Below, piece after piece: positions 28,847-38,477 of a DNA stretch of 64,000 nt (its first letter is position 1; every line of letters starts with the position of its first letter). The notes under the pieces are model-generated. The model was given only the letters and a program-made list of their open reading frames with translations. It was not told the origin of the DNA and made no database searches. The position numbers were made by a program, and so were the translations under genes. Source of the DNA: Sphingobium yanoikuyae (GTDB lineage Bacteria; Pseudomonadota; Alphaproteobacteria; Sphingomonadales; Sphingomonadaceae); the NCBI RefSeq assembly GCF_013001025.1, contig NZ_CP053021.1, positions 4,106,001 through 4,170,000 on the forward strand. The letters run 5' to 3'.

Positions 28847-29556
28847 CAGGCGCCACCCTGCGGACGGGGCGGATAGCGCAGCGCACCGGTGGGATCGGCC
28901 AGCCGGCCCTTGTCCAGCCGCATCATCTGCGCACTCGCCACCTGCGCCATCAGCGGCAGGTCATGGGTGGCGACGACAATCGTGGTGCCGAGGCGATTGA
29001 GCGCCTCGAACAGGGTCATCAGGCGGCGGGCCATGTCCGCGTCGACGTTACCGGTCGGTTCGTCGGCGACCAGAATCTCCGGCCGGCCGATCACCGCGCG
29101 GGCGATGGCGACGCGCTGCTGCTCCCCGCCCGACAGGGTGGCGGGCCGCGCCTGACCGCGATCGCCCAGCCCGACCCAGTTCAGCATTTCGCTGACCGGC
29201 GCGTCGATCTCGCTTTCCTCCATGCCCGCGACCCGCAGCGGCAGGGCGATATTGTCATAGGCGGACAGATGCGGGACCAGCCGGAAATCCTGGAACACGA
29301 CGCCGATGCGGCGGCGAAAGCCGGGCAGGCGCTTGCGGGGGAGCGTCACCACATCCTCGCCGAACAGGCGGATCACGCCGCGACTGGGCCGCTGGGCGAG
29401 ATAAAGGAGCTTGAGCAGGGATGTCTTGCCCGCGCCCGAGCTGCCGGTGAGGAAATAAAAATCGCCGCTGTTGAGCGAGAAGCTGACGTCGGACAGGGTC
29501 TCGCTGTCCAGACCATAGCGCAGGCCGACATTTTCGAACTGGACAATGGCCGACAT
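28846..29556 (-). CDS. ftsE: Cell-division ATP-binding protein FtsE
   Basis: 236 residues. Walker A is GSSGAGKTS, the signature motif is [14 protein letters not shown], and Walker B ([12 protein letters not shown]) follows. It is the ATPase of the FtsEX complex, which couples ATP use to septal cell-wall hydrolysis. It is the first gene of the four-gene minus-strand unit and is divergent from the zinc-ribbon gene across 180 bp. Confidence 0.95.
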   Translation of the reverse strand: MSAIVQFENVGLRYGLDSETLSDVSFSLNSGDFYFLTGSSGAGKTSLLKLLYLAQRPSRGVIRLFGEDVVTLPRKRLPGFRRRIGVVFQDFRLVPHLSAYDNIALPLRVAGMEESEIDAPVSEMLNWVGLGDRGQARPATLSGGEQQRVAIARAVIGRPEILVADEPTGNVDADMARRLMTLFEALNRLGTTIVVATHDLPLMAQVASAQMMRLDKGRLADPTGALRYPPRPQGGA

Positions 29557-29736
29557 AAGTGACGTGTGGCGCCGATGCGCTCCCTGCTTCCCCGAAGCCC
29601 TGCCATGGCACAGGCGGCGGGGACGCGTAAAGGGCAGGCCGACAAACTATCCCGCGCAATGCCGCGAGTCGCGCCCATGAGCTGGTCTGTGTTTCAGACT
29701 CTTGCCCTAGAGTCCCTGCCATGCCTATGAAGCAGA

Positions 29737-30594
29737 ATGATCCTGGTGTGCCCCAATTGCGCGACGCGCTACATCGTGCCCGACACCGCCGTCGGCCCGG
29801 ACGGACGCCAGGTGCGGTGCGCCGCCTGCAAGCATAGCTGGTTCCAGGAAGGCCCCGCCCCCGCGCCGCGTGAAGAGGCGCCCGAACCGGTCGCTCCCGC
29901 GCCGGTTGCGCCGCCACCCGCTCCTCCGCCACCACCGCCGCCTCCCCCCGTGGAAGCGGCGCCTGCCGAAGCGCCGATGCGATTCACGCCGGCGCCCGAG
30001 CCGGAACCGGTCGCACCCGCGCAGCCGGAGGCCGCTGCTCCGCCGCCGGTCGAACCTGCGGCCGAGCCGACACCCGCAATCGCCCCCGATTACCGGTTCG
30101 ACGACATTTATGCCGGCGTATCGCAGCCGGCCGAAGAGGTGCCACCGCCGCCGTCGCTGCCGGCCAAGCGTCGGCGCAATGGCGCCAAGCTGCTGACCTG
30201 GGCTGCCGTCCTCTTCTTCCTGCTGGTCGCGGCCGCCGGCGCTGCCCTCCATTATTTCGGGCCGCCGGCCTGGGCGGTGAATATGGGGCTGGTCGCCGAA
30301 GAGGGCGATCCGGACCTGCTCTTCTATCTTTCCAAGCCTGCCGAGCGGCGCAAGCTGCCCACCGGCGAGGAATATTTCGCCTTTGGCGCGCGGATCGTGA
30401 ACAGCGGCAAGCAGGCGCTGCCGGTGCCGCCGGTGCTGGTGCAGTTGCGCGACCGGCAGAACCGACTGGTGTTCAGCTGGACCACCAAGGCGGACAAAGC
30501 CCGGCTGAAGCCCGGCGAGGAAGCGTCGATCAACGAAAGCCGGATCGACATTCCCAAGAATGCCGAGAATCTCTCGCTGACCTTCGTCGAATAA
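29737..30594 (+). CDS. Zinc-ribbon (MJ0042) membrane protein
   Basis: 285 residues. The N-terminal finger is C-x2-C...C-x2-C (CPNCATRYIV and RCAACKHSW). A Pro/Ala/Glu-rich linker (about 45-135) leads to one transmembrane helix (LLTWAAVLFFLLVAAAGAAL) and a periplasmic domain resembling DUF3426. Such proteins are common in alphaproteobacteria and have no proven role; their position beside ftsE/ftsX is conserved in sphingomonads as far as I recall. The start lacks a strong ribosome binding site. Confidence 0.85.
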   Translation: MILVCPNCATRYIVPDTAVGPDGRQVRCAACKHSWFQEGPAPAPREEAPEPVAPAPVAPPPAPPPPPPPPPVEAAPAEAPMRFTPAPEPEPVAPAQPEAAAPPPVEPAAEPTPAIAPDYRFDDIYAGVSQPAEEVPPPPSLPAKRRRNGAKLLTWAAVLFFLLVAAAGAALHYFGPPAWAVNMGLVAEEGDPDLLFYLSKPAERRKLPTGEEYFAFGARIVNSGKQALPVPPVLVQLRDRQNRLVFSWTTKADKARLKPGEEASINESRIDIPKNAENLSLTFVE

Positions 30595-30603
30595 GCCTGA
30601 TCG

Positions 30604-31509
30604 TCAGGGGTAGCTGACGGTCTTGGGCCGGCCCTGCGGGATCGGGATAAATTCCTGATCGTCGCCGGGAATCAGCGGGAAGCGCATCGCTTCCCAATCC
30701 TCGCGCGCCTGCATCAGCCGGTCCGGGCGAGAGGACACGAAATTCCACCAGACATGGCGCGGGGTCGCGAATGCCTCGCCACCGCACAGGACCAGATTGG
30801 CACCATGACCGCTGTGCAGCGTAGCCGGCACGCCGGGACGCAGCACATAGAGGGTCTGGGGCGCCAGTTCGATGCCGTCGAGCGTGGCCGATCCCTGCCA
30901 GAGATAGAGCGCCCGTTCCTCGGCAATGGCATCGACCGGGATCGAGCCGCCGGGACGCAGCTGGATATCGGCATAGATGGTGTCGGCATAGGTCGAGACC
31001 TGCGCCGTCTCGCCCCAGAGCGTGCCCATGATGACCCGCGCCCAGGAGGCATGATCCTCCAGCACCGGCAGACCACCACCCTCGACATGCTCGAAGGCCG
31101 GGTCGCATTCCTCGTCGCGCTCCGGCAAGGCGAGCCAGGTCTGGATCGCCAGCAATGTCTTGTCATGGCCGCGATCGGCGTGCGGGGTGCGTTCCGAATG
31201 GACGATGCCCTTGCCCGCGGTCATCAGATTGACCGCGCCGGGGCCGATCAACTGCTGCGTGCCGAGCGAGTCGCGGTGGAGGAACGTCCCCTCCAGCATA
31301 TAGGTGACGGTGGCCAGGTTGATGTGCGGATGGGGGCGGACGTCCACCCCCTGCCCCGTCGGCAACAGCGCCGGCCCTGCCTGGTCGAAGAAGATGAAGG
31401 GACCGACCATGGTCCGCTCCTTCGCCGGGAGCGCGCGATGCACCTTGAAATCGCCCAGATCATGGGTCGTTGGCGTGATCGTCTGCAGCAGCACATTGTC
31501 GCTCGACAT
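30604..31509 (-). CDS. Pirin-family protein
   Basis: 301 residues of the cupin superfamily. The metal-binding residues are seen as HPHINLATVTY and HSERTP in the N-terminal cupin. A C-terminal cupin-like domain follows. Bacterial pirins can have quercetinase activity or act as regulators, so the exact role is open. I chose the ATG at 31509 (MSSDNVLLQT); the longer frame upstream lies antisense to nothing useful and overlaps bolA. It follows bolA by 22 bp. Confidence 0.9.
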   Translation of the reverse strand: MSSDNVLLQTITPTTHDLGDFKVHRALPAKERTMVGPFIFFDQAGPALLPTGQGVDVRPHPHINLATVTYMLEGTFLHRDSLGTQQLIGPGAVNLMTAGKGIVHSERTPHADRGHDKTLLAIQTWLALPERDEECDPAFEHVEGGGLPVLEDHASWARVIMGTLWGETAQVSTYADTIYADIQLRPGGSIPVDAIAEERALYLWQGSATLDGIELAPQTLYVLRPGVPATLHSGHGANLVLCGGEAFATPRHVWWNFVSSRPDRLMQAREDWEAMRFPLIPGDDQEFIPIPQGRPKTVSYP

Positions 31510-31531
31510 GGGACGGCTCCTGTCGTTGGGG

Positions 31532-31819
31532 TCAGGCTTCTCCGGGTGCGCGGGCCTTGATCGCGAGGGCATGGACCTTGTCGCGCAGCAGGTCGGCAAG
31601 CGCGGCATTGACCAGGCGCTGGCGGGCGACGCGGCTCTGGCCGACAAACCGTTCGGCGACGATCTCCACGGTGAAATGGCTTTCGCCCGAGCCGTCATGG
31701 CCGGCATGGCCGCGATGCTTTTCGCTATCGTCGATGACGGCGAGATGGGCAGGAGTCAGGGCGGCGCGCAGCCGCGCCTCGATTTCGGTGGCGACAGGGC
31801 CTTTGAGGTCGGTGGTCAT
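31532..31819 (-). CDS. BolA-family protein
   Basis: 95 residues. The class II KH-like fold is recognisable from IEARLRAALTPAHLAVIDDSEKH and HFTVEIVAERFVGQSRVARQR. BolA proteins work with monothiol glutaredoxins in iron-sulfur and iron handling and in stress shape control. The conserved His in the SHFTVEIV region is present. The ATG at 31819 is chosen; a longer open frame extends into the J-protein gene on the other strand and is a shadow. Confidence 0.92.
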   Translation of the reverse strand: MTTDLKGPVATEIEARLRAALTPAHLAVIDDSEKHRGHAGHDGSGESHFTVEIVAERFVGQSRVARQRLVNAALADLLRDKVHALAIKARAPGEA

Positions 31820-31864
31820 GCGCCCTATATAGGCTGCTTTGCCAGCCATTCCATCAGGACAATC

Positions 31865-32482
31865 TTGAGCAGCGATCCCTTCTCGACCCGTCGTTTCAAC
31901 CGTTTCCATGGCCGCGTGGAAAGCGACCGCCCCTGCGCCGCGCCCGGTTGCCCGGAACCGGGCGAATTTCGCGCGCCATTGCAGGAAGGCCACCGGTCGC
32001 ATCACGAGGGGCCGCAATGGCGCTGGCTGTGCCTGGACCATGTACGCGCCTTCAACCAGGGCTATAATTTCTTCACCGGCATGAGCCCGGAGGAGATTGC
32101 CGCGGCCCAGCGCCCCTATGCCGGCTGGGAGCGGGAGACCCGTGCCTTTTCCAGCAATGCCGCCAGCCCGCCGCCCAAATGGTCGGACTTCCAGGACCCG
32201 CTCGACGCGATCGGCGCCAAGTTCAAGGAACGGGTGGCCAAGGCTCGGGCCGATGCGCAGGTGCGGCAGGATGGCCAGTTCCTGTCATCCGAGGATCGCA
32301 AGGCGCTGTCGGTGATGGGCCTGCCGATCGACGCCGACCGCAAGGCGCTGCGCACCCGCTATACCGAATTGCTGCGCCGCTATCATCCCGACCATAATGG
32401 CGGCGACCGCACCAAGGAGGGGCAGCTGCAAAATGTGATCGAAGCCTATGGCCATCTGCGCAAGGCACCGGTGTTCGCCTGA
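31865..32482 (+). CDS. J-domain protein with N-terminal zinc-like motif, TTG start
   Basis: 205 residues. The C-terminal J domain has the HPD triad at 174-176 (YHPDHNGGD); the family stimulates Hsp70 ATPase. The N-terminus carries C24-x4-C29 and C56-x2-H59, a possible metal site. No ATG gives this N-terminus; TTG at 31865, after AGGA, is the best start. Bacterial J proteins usually have the J domain first, so this C-terminal placement is unusual but known among sphingomonads. It is 45 bp from bolA and shortly before an Hsp70 relative. Confidence 0.85.
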   Translation: MSSDPFSTRRFNRFHGRVESDRPCAAPGCPEPGEFRAPLQEGHRSHHEGPQWRWLCLDHVRAFNQGYNFFTGMSPEEIAAAQRPYAGWERETRAFSSNAASPPPKWSDFQDPLDAIGAKFKERVAKARADAQVRQDGQFLSSEDRKALSVMGLPIDADRKALRTRYTELLRRYHPDHNGGDRTKEGQLQNVIEAYGHLRKAPVFA

Positions 32483-32603
32483 CTTCGCATATTTGCACAC
32501 CATTCCGGTCTGGCATCCCGCCCAGATGTAGGACAGGATGGCCTTGCCGCGCCGGAATGACGCTGCCATAGCGCCCGGCCCTCGATTTTCCCGGAGAGAC
32601 CCC

Positions 32604-33896
32604 ATGCAGGATCAGCCCCGCGCGCTGGGCCTTGATTTCGGCACGACCAACAGCGTCGCCGCCATCGCCGATGCCGGCCAGTCGGAGCTGGTCGAATTTG
32701 CCGGCGCGCAGGCGACCGGCGCGGTGTTCCGGTCTGCCCTGTGCTTCTGGCATGACAGCCATGTGAAGGGCGGCATGGCGCATGAGGCCGGCCCCTGGGC
32801 GATCAGTGAATATCTGGAATTTCCCGAGGACAGCCGGTTCCTGCAATCCTTCAAGTCGGTGGCGGCCAGCCCGATTTTCGAGAGCGCCAGCATCTTCGAG
32901 AAACGCTATCGCTTCGAGGAACTGGGGCAGATGTTCCTAGGGAAGATGATCGGCCATGCTGGCGGCACGCTGGACAAGCGCCCCGAGCGGATCGTTGTCG
33001 GTCGGCCGGTCGAATATGCCGGCGCCCGGCCCGACGAGGCGCTGGCGCGGCAGCGCTATGACGCGATGTTCGCCGGCTTCGGCAGCGAGATCCATTATGT
33101 CTATGAGCCGCTGGGCGCCGCGTTCAGCTATGCCAGCCGGCTCGACAGCGCGGCGACCATCCTGGTCGCGGATTTCGGCGGCGGCACCAGCGACTTTTCG
33201 CTGGTACGGGTCGAGGCGCCGGGCGCGGCGCGCCGCTGCGTGCCGCTGGGATCGGCGGGCATTGGCCTGGCCGGCGACCGGTTCGACTATCGCATCATGG
33301 ACCAGCTGGTGCTGCCGATGCTGGGCAAGGGCGGCGCCTACACCTCCTTCGGCAAGGAACTGGAGATACCGCGCAGCTATTTCGCCGATTTCGCCGACTG
33401 GTCGCGCCTGGCGCTGATGCGCAACCGGCGGACGATGGACGAGCTGGCCAAATTGCAGAAGGCCGCGCGCGATCCCGCCGCGATCGGCCGGATGATCACC
33501 GTGATCGAAAAGGAACTGGGCTATCCGCTCTATGACGCGGTCGGCGCGCTGAAGCGGGCCCTGTCGGACGCGGACAGCGTCACCTTCCGCTTCGAGGGCG
33601 GCGGCATCAGAATCGAGACCGAGGTCGCGCGCGCCGATTTCGAGCGCTGGATCGCGGCCGACATCGCCGCGATCGAGGCGACCGTCGACAAGGCGCTGGC
33701 CAAGGCCAATGTCGCCCCGGAAAGCATCGACCGGGTGTTCCTGACCGGCGGATCGTCGCTGATCCCGGCGATCCGCGACATCTTCTTCCGCCGTTTCGGC
33801 CATGACCGGATCGCCACCGGCGGCGAGCTGACATCGATCGCCCATGGGCTGGCATTGGTCGGACAGGAGGCCAATCTGACCGAATGGGCCGCTTGA
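32604..33896 (+). CDS. Hsp70-family protein, YegD-like
   Basis: 430 residues. The actin/Hsp70 ATPase fold is shown by LGLDFGTTNSVAA at the N-terminus, VADFGGGTSDFSLVRV in the middle and VFLTGGSSLIPAIRD near the C-terminus. There is no C-terminal substrate-binding domain, as in YegD. The ATG at 32604 follows CCGGAGAG. It lies 121 bp after the J-protein gene and 86 bp before cobS, so the J protein could be its partner. Confidence 0.92.
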   Translation: MQDQPRALGLDFGTTNSVAAIADAGQSELVEFAGAQATGAVFRSALCFWHDSHVKGGMAHEAGPWAISEYLEFPEDSRFLQSFKSVAASPIFESASIFEKRYRFEELGQMFLGKMIGHAGGTLDKRPERIVVGRPVEYAGARPDEALARQRYDAMFAGFGSEIHYVYEPLGAAFSYASRLDSAATILVADFGGGTSDFSLVRVEAPGAARRCVPLGSAGIGLAGDRFDYRIMDQLVLPMLGKGGAYTSFGKELEIPRSYFADFADWSRLALMRNRRTMDELAKLQKAARDPAAIGRMITVIEKELGYPLYDAVGALKRALSDADSVTFRFEGGGIRIETEVARADFERWIAADIAAIEATVDKALAKANVAPESIDRVFLTGGSSLIPAIRDIFFRRFGHDRIATGGELTSIAHGLALVGQEANLTEWAA

Positions 33897-33982
33897 TCCC
33901 CGGCCGCCGAGCCCCCACTGTCTCGACACACCCTTGCCCGATCGTTTAGGGCGAGAGTGACTCGCAGGAAGATGATGACGAC

Positions 33983-34990
33983 ATGACCGACATTTCCAAC
34001 ATCCAGCCCGATGCCCGTTCCGAGACGCTGATGGAGGCGCCCGACCGCGAAGTCGATGTGCGCGAGATGTTCGGCATCGACATCGACATGAAGGTTCCGG
34101 CCTTTTCCCAGGCCGACGAGCGCGTGCCCGACCTCGACCCCGCCTATGTGTTCGATCCGGACACCACGCTGGCGATCCTGGCCGGTTTCGCCTTCAATCG
34201 CCGCGTCATGGTGCAGGGCTATCATGGCACCGGCAAGTCGAGCCATATCGAACAGATCGCCGCGCGCCTGAAATGGCCGTGCATCCGCATCAACCTGGAC
34301 GCGCATATCAGCCGCATCGACCTGGTCGGGCGCGACGCGATCGTGCTGAAGGGCGGCCAGCAGGTCACCGAGTTCAAGGAAGGCCTGCTGCCGTGGTCGC
34401 TGCAGCGCCCGGTCGCCCTGGTGTTCGACGAATATGATGCTGGCCGCCCGGACGTGATGTTCGTGATCCAGCGCGTGCTGGAAACCGACGGCAAGATGAC
34501 CTTGCTCGACCAGAATCGCGTGATCCGACCGAACCCGCATTTCCGCCTGTTCGCGACCGCCAACACGGTGGGCCTGGGCGACACGACCGGCCTCTATCAT
34601 GGCACGCAGCAGATCAACCAGGGCCAGATGGACCGCTGGAACCTGGTGGTGGCGCTCAATTACCTGCCCGCCGCGACCGAGGCGCAGGTGGTGCTGGCGA
34701 AGTCGGGCGAATATGACCATGAGGGCGGCCGCAAGGAAGTCGAGAGTATGATCAAGGTGGCGGAACTGACCCGCCAGGGCTTCATCAACGGCGATATCTC
34801 GACCGTGATGTCGCCCCGCACCGTGATCAGCTGGGCGCAGAATGCGCTGATCTTCAAGGATGTCGGCTTCGCTTTCCGCCTCTCCTTCCTCAACAAGTGC
34901 GATGAGGCGGAACGGCCGCTGGTGGCGGAATATTATCAGCGCGTCTTTGGCAAGGATCTGCCCGAGAGCGTGGCGAGCCGGGCGAACTGA
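33983..34990 (+). CDS. cobS: Cobaltochelatase-type AAA+ subunit CobS
   Basis: 335 residues. A MoxR-class AAA+ ATPase with Walker A GYHGTGKS at 79-86 and Walker B ALVFDEYD at 145-152. In B12 synthesis CobS and CobT form a chaperone-like ring that drives CobN to insert cobalt. No CobN is visible in the window. The gene precedes an OsmC gene and cobT in the same direction, so the CobST pair may be retained for another metal or protein remodelling task. Confidence 0.93.
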   Translation: MTDISNIQPDARSETLMEAPDREVDVREMFGIDIDMKVPAFSQADERVPDLDPAYVFDPDTTLAILAGFAFNRRVMVQGYHGTGKSSHIEQIAARLKWPCIRINLDAHISRIDLVGRDAIVLKGGQQVTEFKEGLLPWSLQRPVALVFDEYDAGRPDVMFVIQRVLETDGKMTLLDQNRVIRPNPHFRLFATANTVGLGDTTGLYHGTQQINQGQMDRWNLVVALNYLPAATEAQVVLAKSGEYDHEGGRKEVESMIKVAELTRQGFINGDISTVMSPRTVISWAQNALIFKDVGFAFRLSFLNKCDEAERPLVAEYYQRVFGKDLPESVASRAN

Positions 34991-35027
34991 ACCTTCGCAC
35001 GGCCCCTTGAACGAAAGGGCGGAACCC

Positions 35028-35450
35028 ATGATCGTCGTCGAACGGATCGACCCCAATGGCGGCAGTGCGCACCGGATCAGCATCCGGGGCCATGAGATCG
35101 TCGCCGACATGTCGGCGCCGGACGGCCATGACGCCGGGCCGGACCCGCATGACCTGTATGATTCGGCGCTGGGTGCCTGCAAGGCGATGACCATGCTGTG
35201 GTATGCCCAGCGCAACGGCATTCCGGTCGAGAATATCCATGTTGGCGTGGTGCGCGATGCGAGCCAGGAACGGGCCGGCGTCTACAAGCTGACCACCCGC
35301 ATCGCCGTGACCGGCCCGATGAGCGACGAGCAGCATGACAAGCTGATCGCGGTCGCGGCCAAATGCCCGGTCCACAAGCTGATGAGCGAGGTCGAGACGC
35401 AGATCGAAACCATCGCCGTGCCGCGCGTGAACGATCCGGAGGGCCGGTGA
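35028..35450 (+). CDS. OsmC-family peroxiredoxin-like protein
   Basis: 140 residues. The two reactive cysteines are in GACKAMTML and AKCPVHKLM, the OsmC/Ohr layout, which reduces organic or fatty acid hydroperoxides. The ATG at 35028 follows AAAGGGCGGAACC. Its last codons overlap the cobT start (GTGA), so it is translationally coupled to cobT. An antioxidant between the two chelatase subunits is unusual. Confidence 0.9.
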   Translation: MIVVERIDPNGGSAHRISIRGHEIVADMSAPDGHDAGPDPHDLYDSALGACKAMTMLWYAQRNGIPVENIHVGVVRDASQERAGVYKLTTRIAVTGPMSDEQHDKLIAVAAKCPVHKLMSEVETQIETIAVPRVNDPEGR

Positions 35451-37273
35451 GCGAACGTTCCCCCCTCGACGCCTTCAAGGATGTGCTGGCCGGAACCGCG
35501 CGGGCGATGACGCGCGACATGGAGGTGGAGGTGAGCTTCACCGCCGACACGCCACACATGGTGGGCAAGGCGATCAAGGTGCCGACGCCCAGTCGCGCGT
35601 TGCCCGCCGATCAGGTGGCGCTGGCGCGCGGCTTTGCCGACGCCAATGCGCTGAAGCTGCGCCACCATAATGCCAGGCTGCACAATGCGATGGCGCCGGG
35701 CGAAGCGGTGGCGCGCGCGGTGTTCGACGCGGTCGAGCAGGCGCGGGTCGAGGCGATCGGTTCGCGGGCGCTGGATGGCGTGCGCGCGAACCTGAACGAG
35801 GCGCTGGCGATGCGCCTGAAGTCCGACCCGATCCGCCGGGCACGGGCGGCGGACGAGGTGCCGCTGTCGACCGCGCTGGCGCTCAAGGTGCGCGAGCGGC
35901 TGACCGGCCAGGCGGTGCCCGAGGAATTGCGGCCGGCGATGAAGCTGGTCGACCAGTGGATCGAGGACAAGGCCGGCAGCGATCTCGACGCGCTGGGCCT
36001 CGCCATCGACGACCAGCGCGCCTTCCAGAAGCTGACCCAGGCGATGCTGGAGCATCTGCAACTGGTCGATGCCGACGTGCCGCCCGAAACCGACGACCCC
36101 GAGCCCGAGGATGAGGGCGAGGACAAGGAGGAAGAGCAGGAAGAAGGCGATTCCGGTCAGGAGGAATCGGGCGACAGCGACATGAACGCCGAGGCCCGGT
36201 CCGAGGATCAGGGCGGCGAGACCGAAGAGGGCGACACCGACTATAGCGAGGAGTTCGACGCCGACGCGGAAGACGGCGCCGACGATATGGGCGAGGAAGG
36301 CATGATGCCGGTGCGGCCCAATCGGCCGACATCCGACCTGCCCCCCGGTTTCGACTATAAATCCTATACCCAGAAGCATGACGAGGTCGTCACCGCCGAC
36401 GACCTGTGCGACGAGGATGAGCTGAACCGTCTGCGCGGTTTCCTCGACCAGCAACTCGTGTCCTTGCAGGGCGCGGTCACCAAGCTTGCCAACCGGTTGC
36501 AGCGCCGGTTGATGGCGCAGCAGCTTCGCTCGTGGGATTTCGACCAGGAGGAAGGGATTCTGGACGCGGCGCGGTTGGCGCGGATCGTGATCGACCCGAC
36601 CCGGTCGCTGACCTACAAGATCGAGCGCGACACCGAGTTCCGCGATACCGTCGTCACCCTGTTGATCGACAATTCAGGATCGATGCGCGGCCGGCCGATC
36701 AGCATCGCCGCGATCAGCGCCGACATCATGGCCCGCACGCTGGAACGCTGCGGCGTGAAGACCGAAATCCTTGGCTTCACCACGCGCGCCTGGAAGGGCG
36801 GACAGAGCCGCGAGGACTGGCTGGCGGCGGGGCGTCCGCCCATGCCGGGACGGCTCAACGACCTGCGCCACATCATCTACAAGAAGGCCGACGAACCCTG
36901 GCGCCGGGCGCGCAGGAATCTGGGCCTGATGATGCGCGAAGGGCTGCTGAAGGAAAATATCGACGGCGAGGCGCTGCTCTGGGCGCATGCGCGCCTGATC
37001 GCGCGACCCGAGGAGCGGCGCATCCTGATGGTGATTTCCGATGGTGCGCCGGTCGACGACAGCACCCTGTCGGTCAATAGCGGCACCTATCTGGAGCGGC
37101 ATCTGCGCCAGGTGATCGACTGGATCGAGAACCGGTCGCCGGTGCAACTGGTGGCGATCGGCATCGGCCATGATGTCACCCGCTATTATCGCCGCGCCGT
37201 GACCATCATGGACGCCGAACAATTGGGCGGCACGATGGTTGAACAGCTTGCAGGGCTGTTCGACGAGGATTGA
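35447..37273 (+). CDS. cobT: Cobaltochelatase-type von Willebrand subunit CobT
   Basis: 608 residues. A helical N-terminal domain, a long Asp/Glu-rich acidic stretch (about 214-285) and a C-terminal von Willebrand A domain with the metal-ion site DNSGS at 408-412. It binds CobS to form the AAA+/VWA complex. The start is GTG at 35447, overlapping the OsmC stop, with GGAGG 4 nt before it. It forms the end of the cobS-osmC-cobT cluster. Confidence 0.94.
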   Translation: MSERSPLDAFKDVLAGTARAMTRDMEVEVSFTADTPHMVGKAIKVPTPSRALPADQVALARGFADANALKLRHHNARLHNAMAPGEAVARAVFDAVEQARVEAIGSRALDGVRANLNEALAMRLKSDPIRRARAADEVPLSTALALKVRERLTGQAVPEELRPAMKLVDQWIEDKAGSDLDALGLAIDDQRAFQKLTQAMLEHLQLVDADVPPETDDPEPEDEGEDKEEEQEEGDSGQEESGDSDMNAEARSEDQGGETEEGDTDYSEEFDADAEDGADDMGEEGMMPVRPNRPTSDLPPGFDYKSYTQKHDEVVTADDLCDEDELNRLRGFLDQQLVSLQGAVTKLANRLQRRLMAQQLRSWDFDQEEGILDAARLARIVIDPTRSLTYKIERDTEFRDTVVTLLIDNSGSMRGRPISIAAISADIMARTLERCGVKTEILGFTTRAWKGGQSREDWLAAGRPPMPGRLNDLRHIIYKKADEPWRRARRNLGLMMREGLLKENIDGEALLWAHARLIARPEERRILMVISDGAPVDDSTLSVNSGTYLERHLRQVIDWIENRSPVQLVAIGIGHDVTRYYRRAVTIMDAEQLGGTMVEQLAGLFDED

Positions 37274-37325
37274 CCGGCCAGTTCGGTCCCGTCGTCCCGC
37301 ATTATTGGAATTCTGGAGAGGCAAG

Positions 37326-37796
37326 ATGAGTGTCGCCTTTCGTCGCGAAAGCGACGATGAGCATATGGAGCCCAAGTTCGAGCTGCCGATCCCGCCCGGC
37401 CCCAATTGGGTCACGGCGCGCGGATTGCGGCTGACGCAGGAACAGGTGGCAGCGCTGGAAGCGATCGACACCGCGGCGATGGACGAGGAAACCGCCAAGA
37501 AGCACAAGCGGGTGCTGCGCTACTGGCGCACGCGGCTGGCGACGGCAGAACTGCGCCCGGCGGCCGATGGCGAAGCGGTCGCGTTCGGGACGCGGGTGAC
37601 CTATCGGTTGAACCGCCAGGAAAAGACCGTGGCGATCGTCGGCGATGACGAGGCCGATCCGCATGAAGGGCGGATCAGCTTTTCCGCACCGCTCGCCCGC
37701 GCGATGATGGATGCCGAGATGGGCGAGGCGGTCGATTTTGCCGGCAAGGACGGGGCGATCGAGATCGTGGCGATCGGGGTGGTGAACGAAGCGTAA
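37326..37796 (+). CDS. GreA/GreB C-terminal-domain protein
   Basis: 156 residues. The C-terminal half (AFGTRVTYRLNRQEKTVAIVGDDEADP...ISFSAPLARAMM) resembles the FKBP-like domain of Gre factors, which binds RNA polymerase. The long coiled-coil of GreA is not apparent in the first 65 residues, though a short helix with ETAKKHKRVLRYWRTRL is present. So it may be a Gre/Rnk-like anti-backtracking regulator. ATG at 37326 follows GGAGAGGCAAG. It follows cobT by 52 bp. Confidence 0.82.
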   Translation: MSVAFRRESDDEHMEPKFELPIPPGPNWVTARGLRLTQEQVAALEAIDTAAMDEETAKKHKRVLRYWRTRLATAELRPAADGEAVAFGTRVTYRLNRQEKTVAIVGDDEADPHEGRISFSAPLARAMMDAEMGEAVDFAGKDGAIEIVAIGVVNEA

Positions 37797-37821
37797 GCCC
37801 CCCTCACCGATTGCGATCATG

Positions 37822-37859
37822 AAAAGGGCCTCCCGGTGACGTGCCGGGGGGCCCTTTTC
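37822..37859. terminator. Bidirectional terminator between Gre-like gene and dps
   Basis: AAAAGGGCC (37822-37830) pairs with GGCCCTTTT (37850-37858), with further GC pairing inside. A-run and T-run flank it on both sides, so it can end transcripts of both convergent genes. Confidence 0.85.
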
Positions 37860-37863
37860 GGAT

Positions 37864-38355
37864 TCAGGCGCCGCGCGCGGCTTCGAACAGGAACCAGGCG
37901 CGCTGTTCGGCCTGGTCGGTCCAGTCATCGACAATGCCTTCGGTCGCATTGTCGCCTGCCTCGGTGGCGGCGGCCTTCACTGCGCGGAAGGTTTCGACCA
38001 GCGCCAGATTGTCGTCGCGCAGTTCCTTGAGCATGTCGGCCGGGCTGACGAAATCGGCGTCATTGTCCTTCACGCTCTGGTGACGGGCGACGTCGCCGAT
38101 CGAGCGCAGCGTGGTGTTGCCGGTCTTGCGCACGCGCTCGGCAATCAGGTCGGTCACGCCCAGAATCTCGGTCGCCTGCTCGTCGAACATCAGATGATAG
38201 TCGCGGAAATGCGGGCCGGAGACATGCCAGTGGAAATTCTTGGTCTTGAGATAGAGGGCAAAGCTGTCGGCCAGGGCACCGTTCAGGGCCTCTGCGACCG
38301 ACTTGGTGGCGTTGCTCTTGAGGTCGGTGGGCGTCTTGAGATCGGGGGCGGTCAT
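37864..38355 (-). CDS. Dps-family ferritin-like DNA-protection protein
   Basis: 163 residues. The segment NFHWHVSGPHFRDYHLMFDEQ supplies the ferroxidase His and Asp/Glu ligands shared between subunits. Dps forms dodecamers that store iron and protect DNA. The ATG at 38355 (MTAPDLKTP) follows AGGAGGACA; an in-frame ATG further upstream (38412) would add 19 residues without a clear ribosome binding site. Confidence 0.93.
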   Translation of the reverse strand: MTAPDLKTPTDLKSNATKSVAEALNGALADSFALYLKTKNFHWHVSGPHFRDYHLMFDEQATEILGVTDLIAERVRKTGNTTLRSIGDVARHQSVKDNDADFVSPADMLKELRDDNLALVETFRAVKAAATEAGDNATEGIVDDWTDQAEQRAWFLFEAARGA

Positions 38356-38477
38356 GCATTGTCCTCCTGTTGGGGCGGAATTGATTTCGGACATATAATG
38401 ATTGTCCGTCAATAAGGTGCCCCCGCAAGTCGGAAATCTTTGGGCAATTTATCGGTCAGGCTGATGAAGGGAATCGA

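Noticed and set aside
29870..30196. Arg/Pro-rich plus-strand open frame inside the zinc-ribbon gene
   Set aside because: It arises from the GC-rich Pro/Ala/Glu linker in another frame and has no independent start or family.
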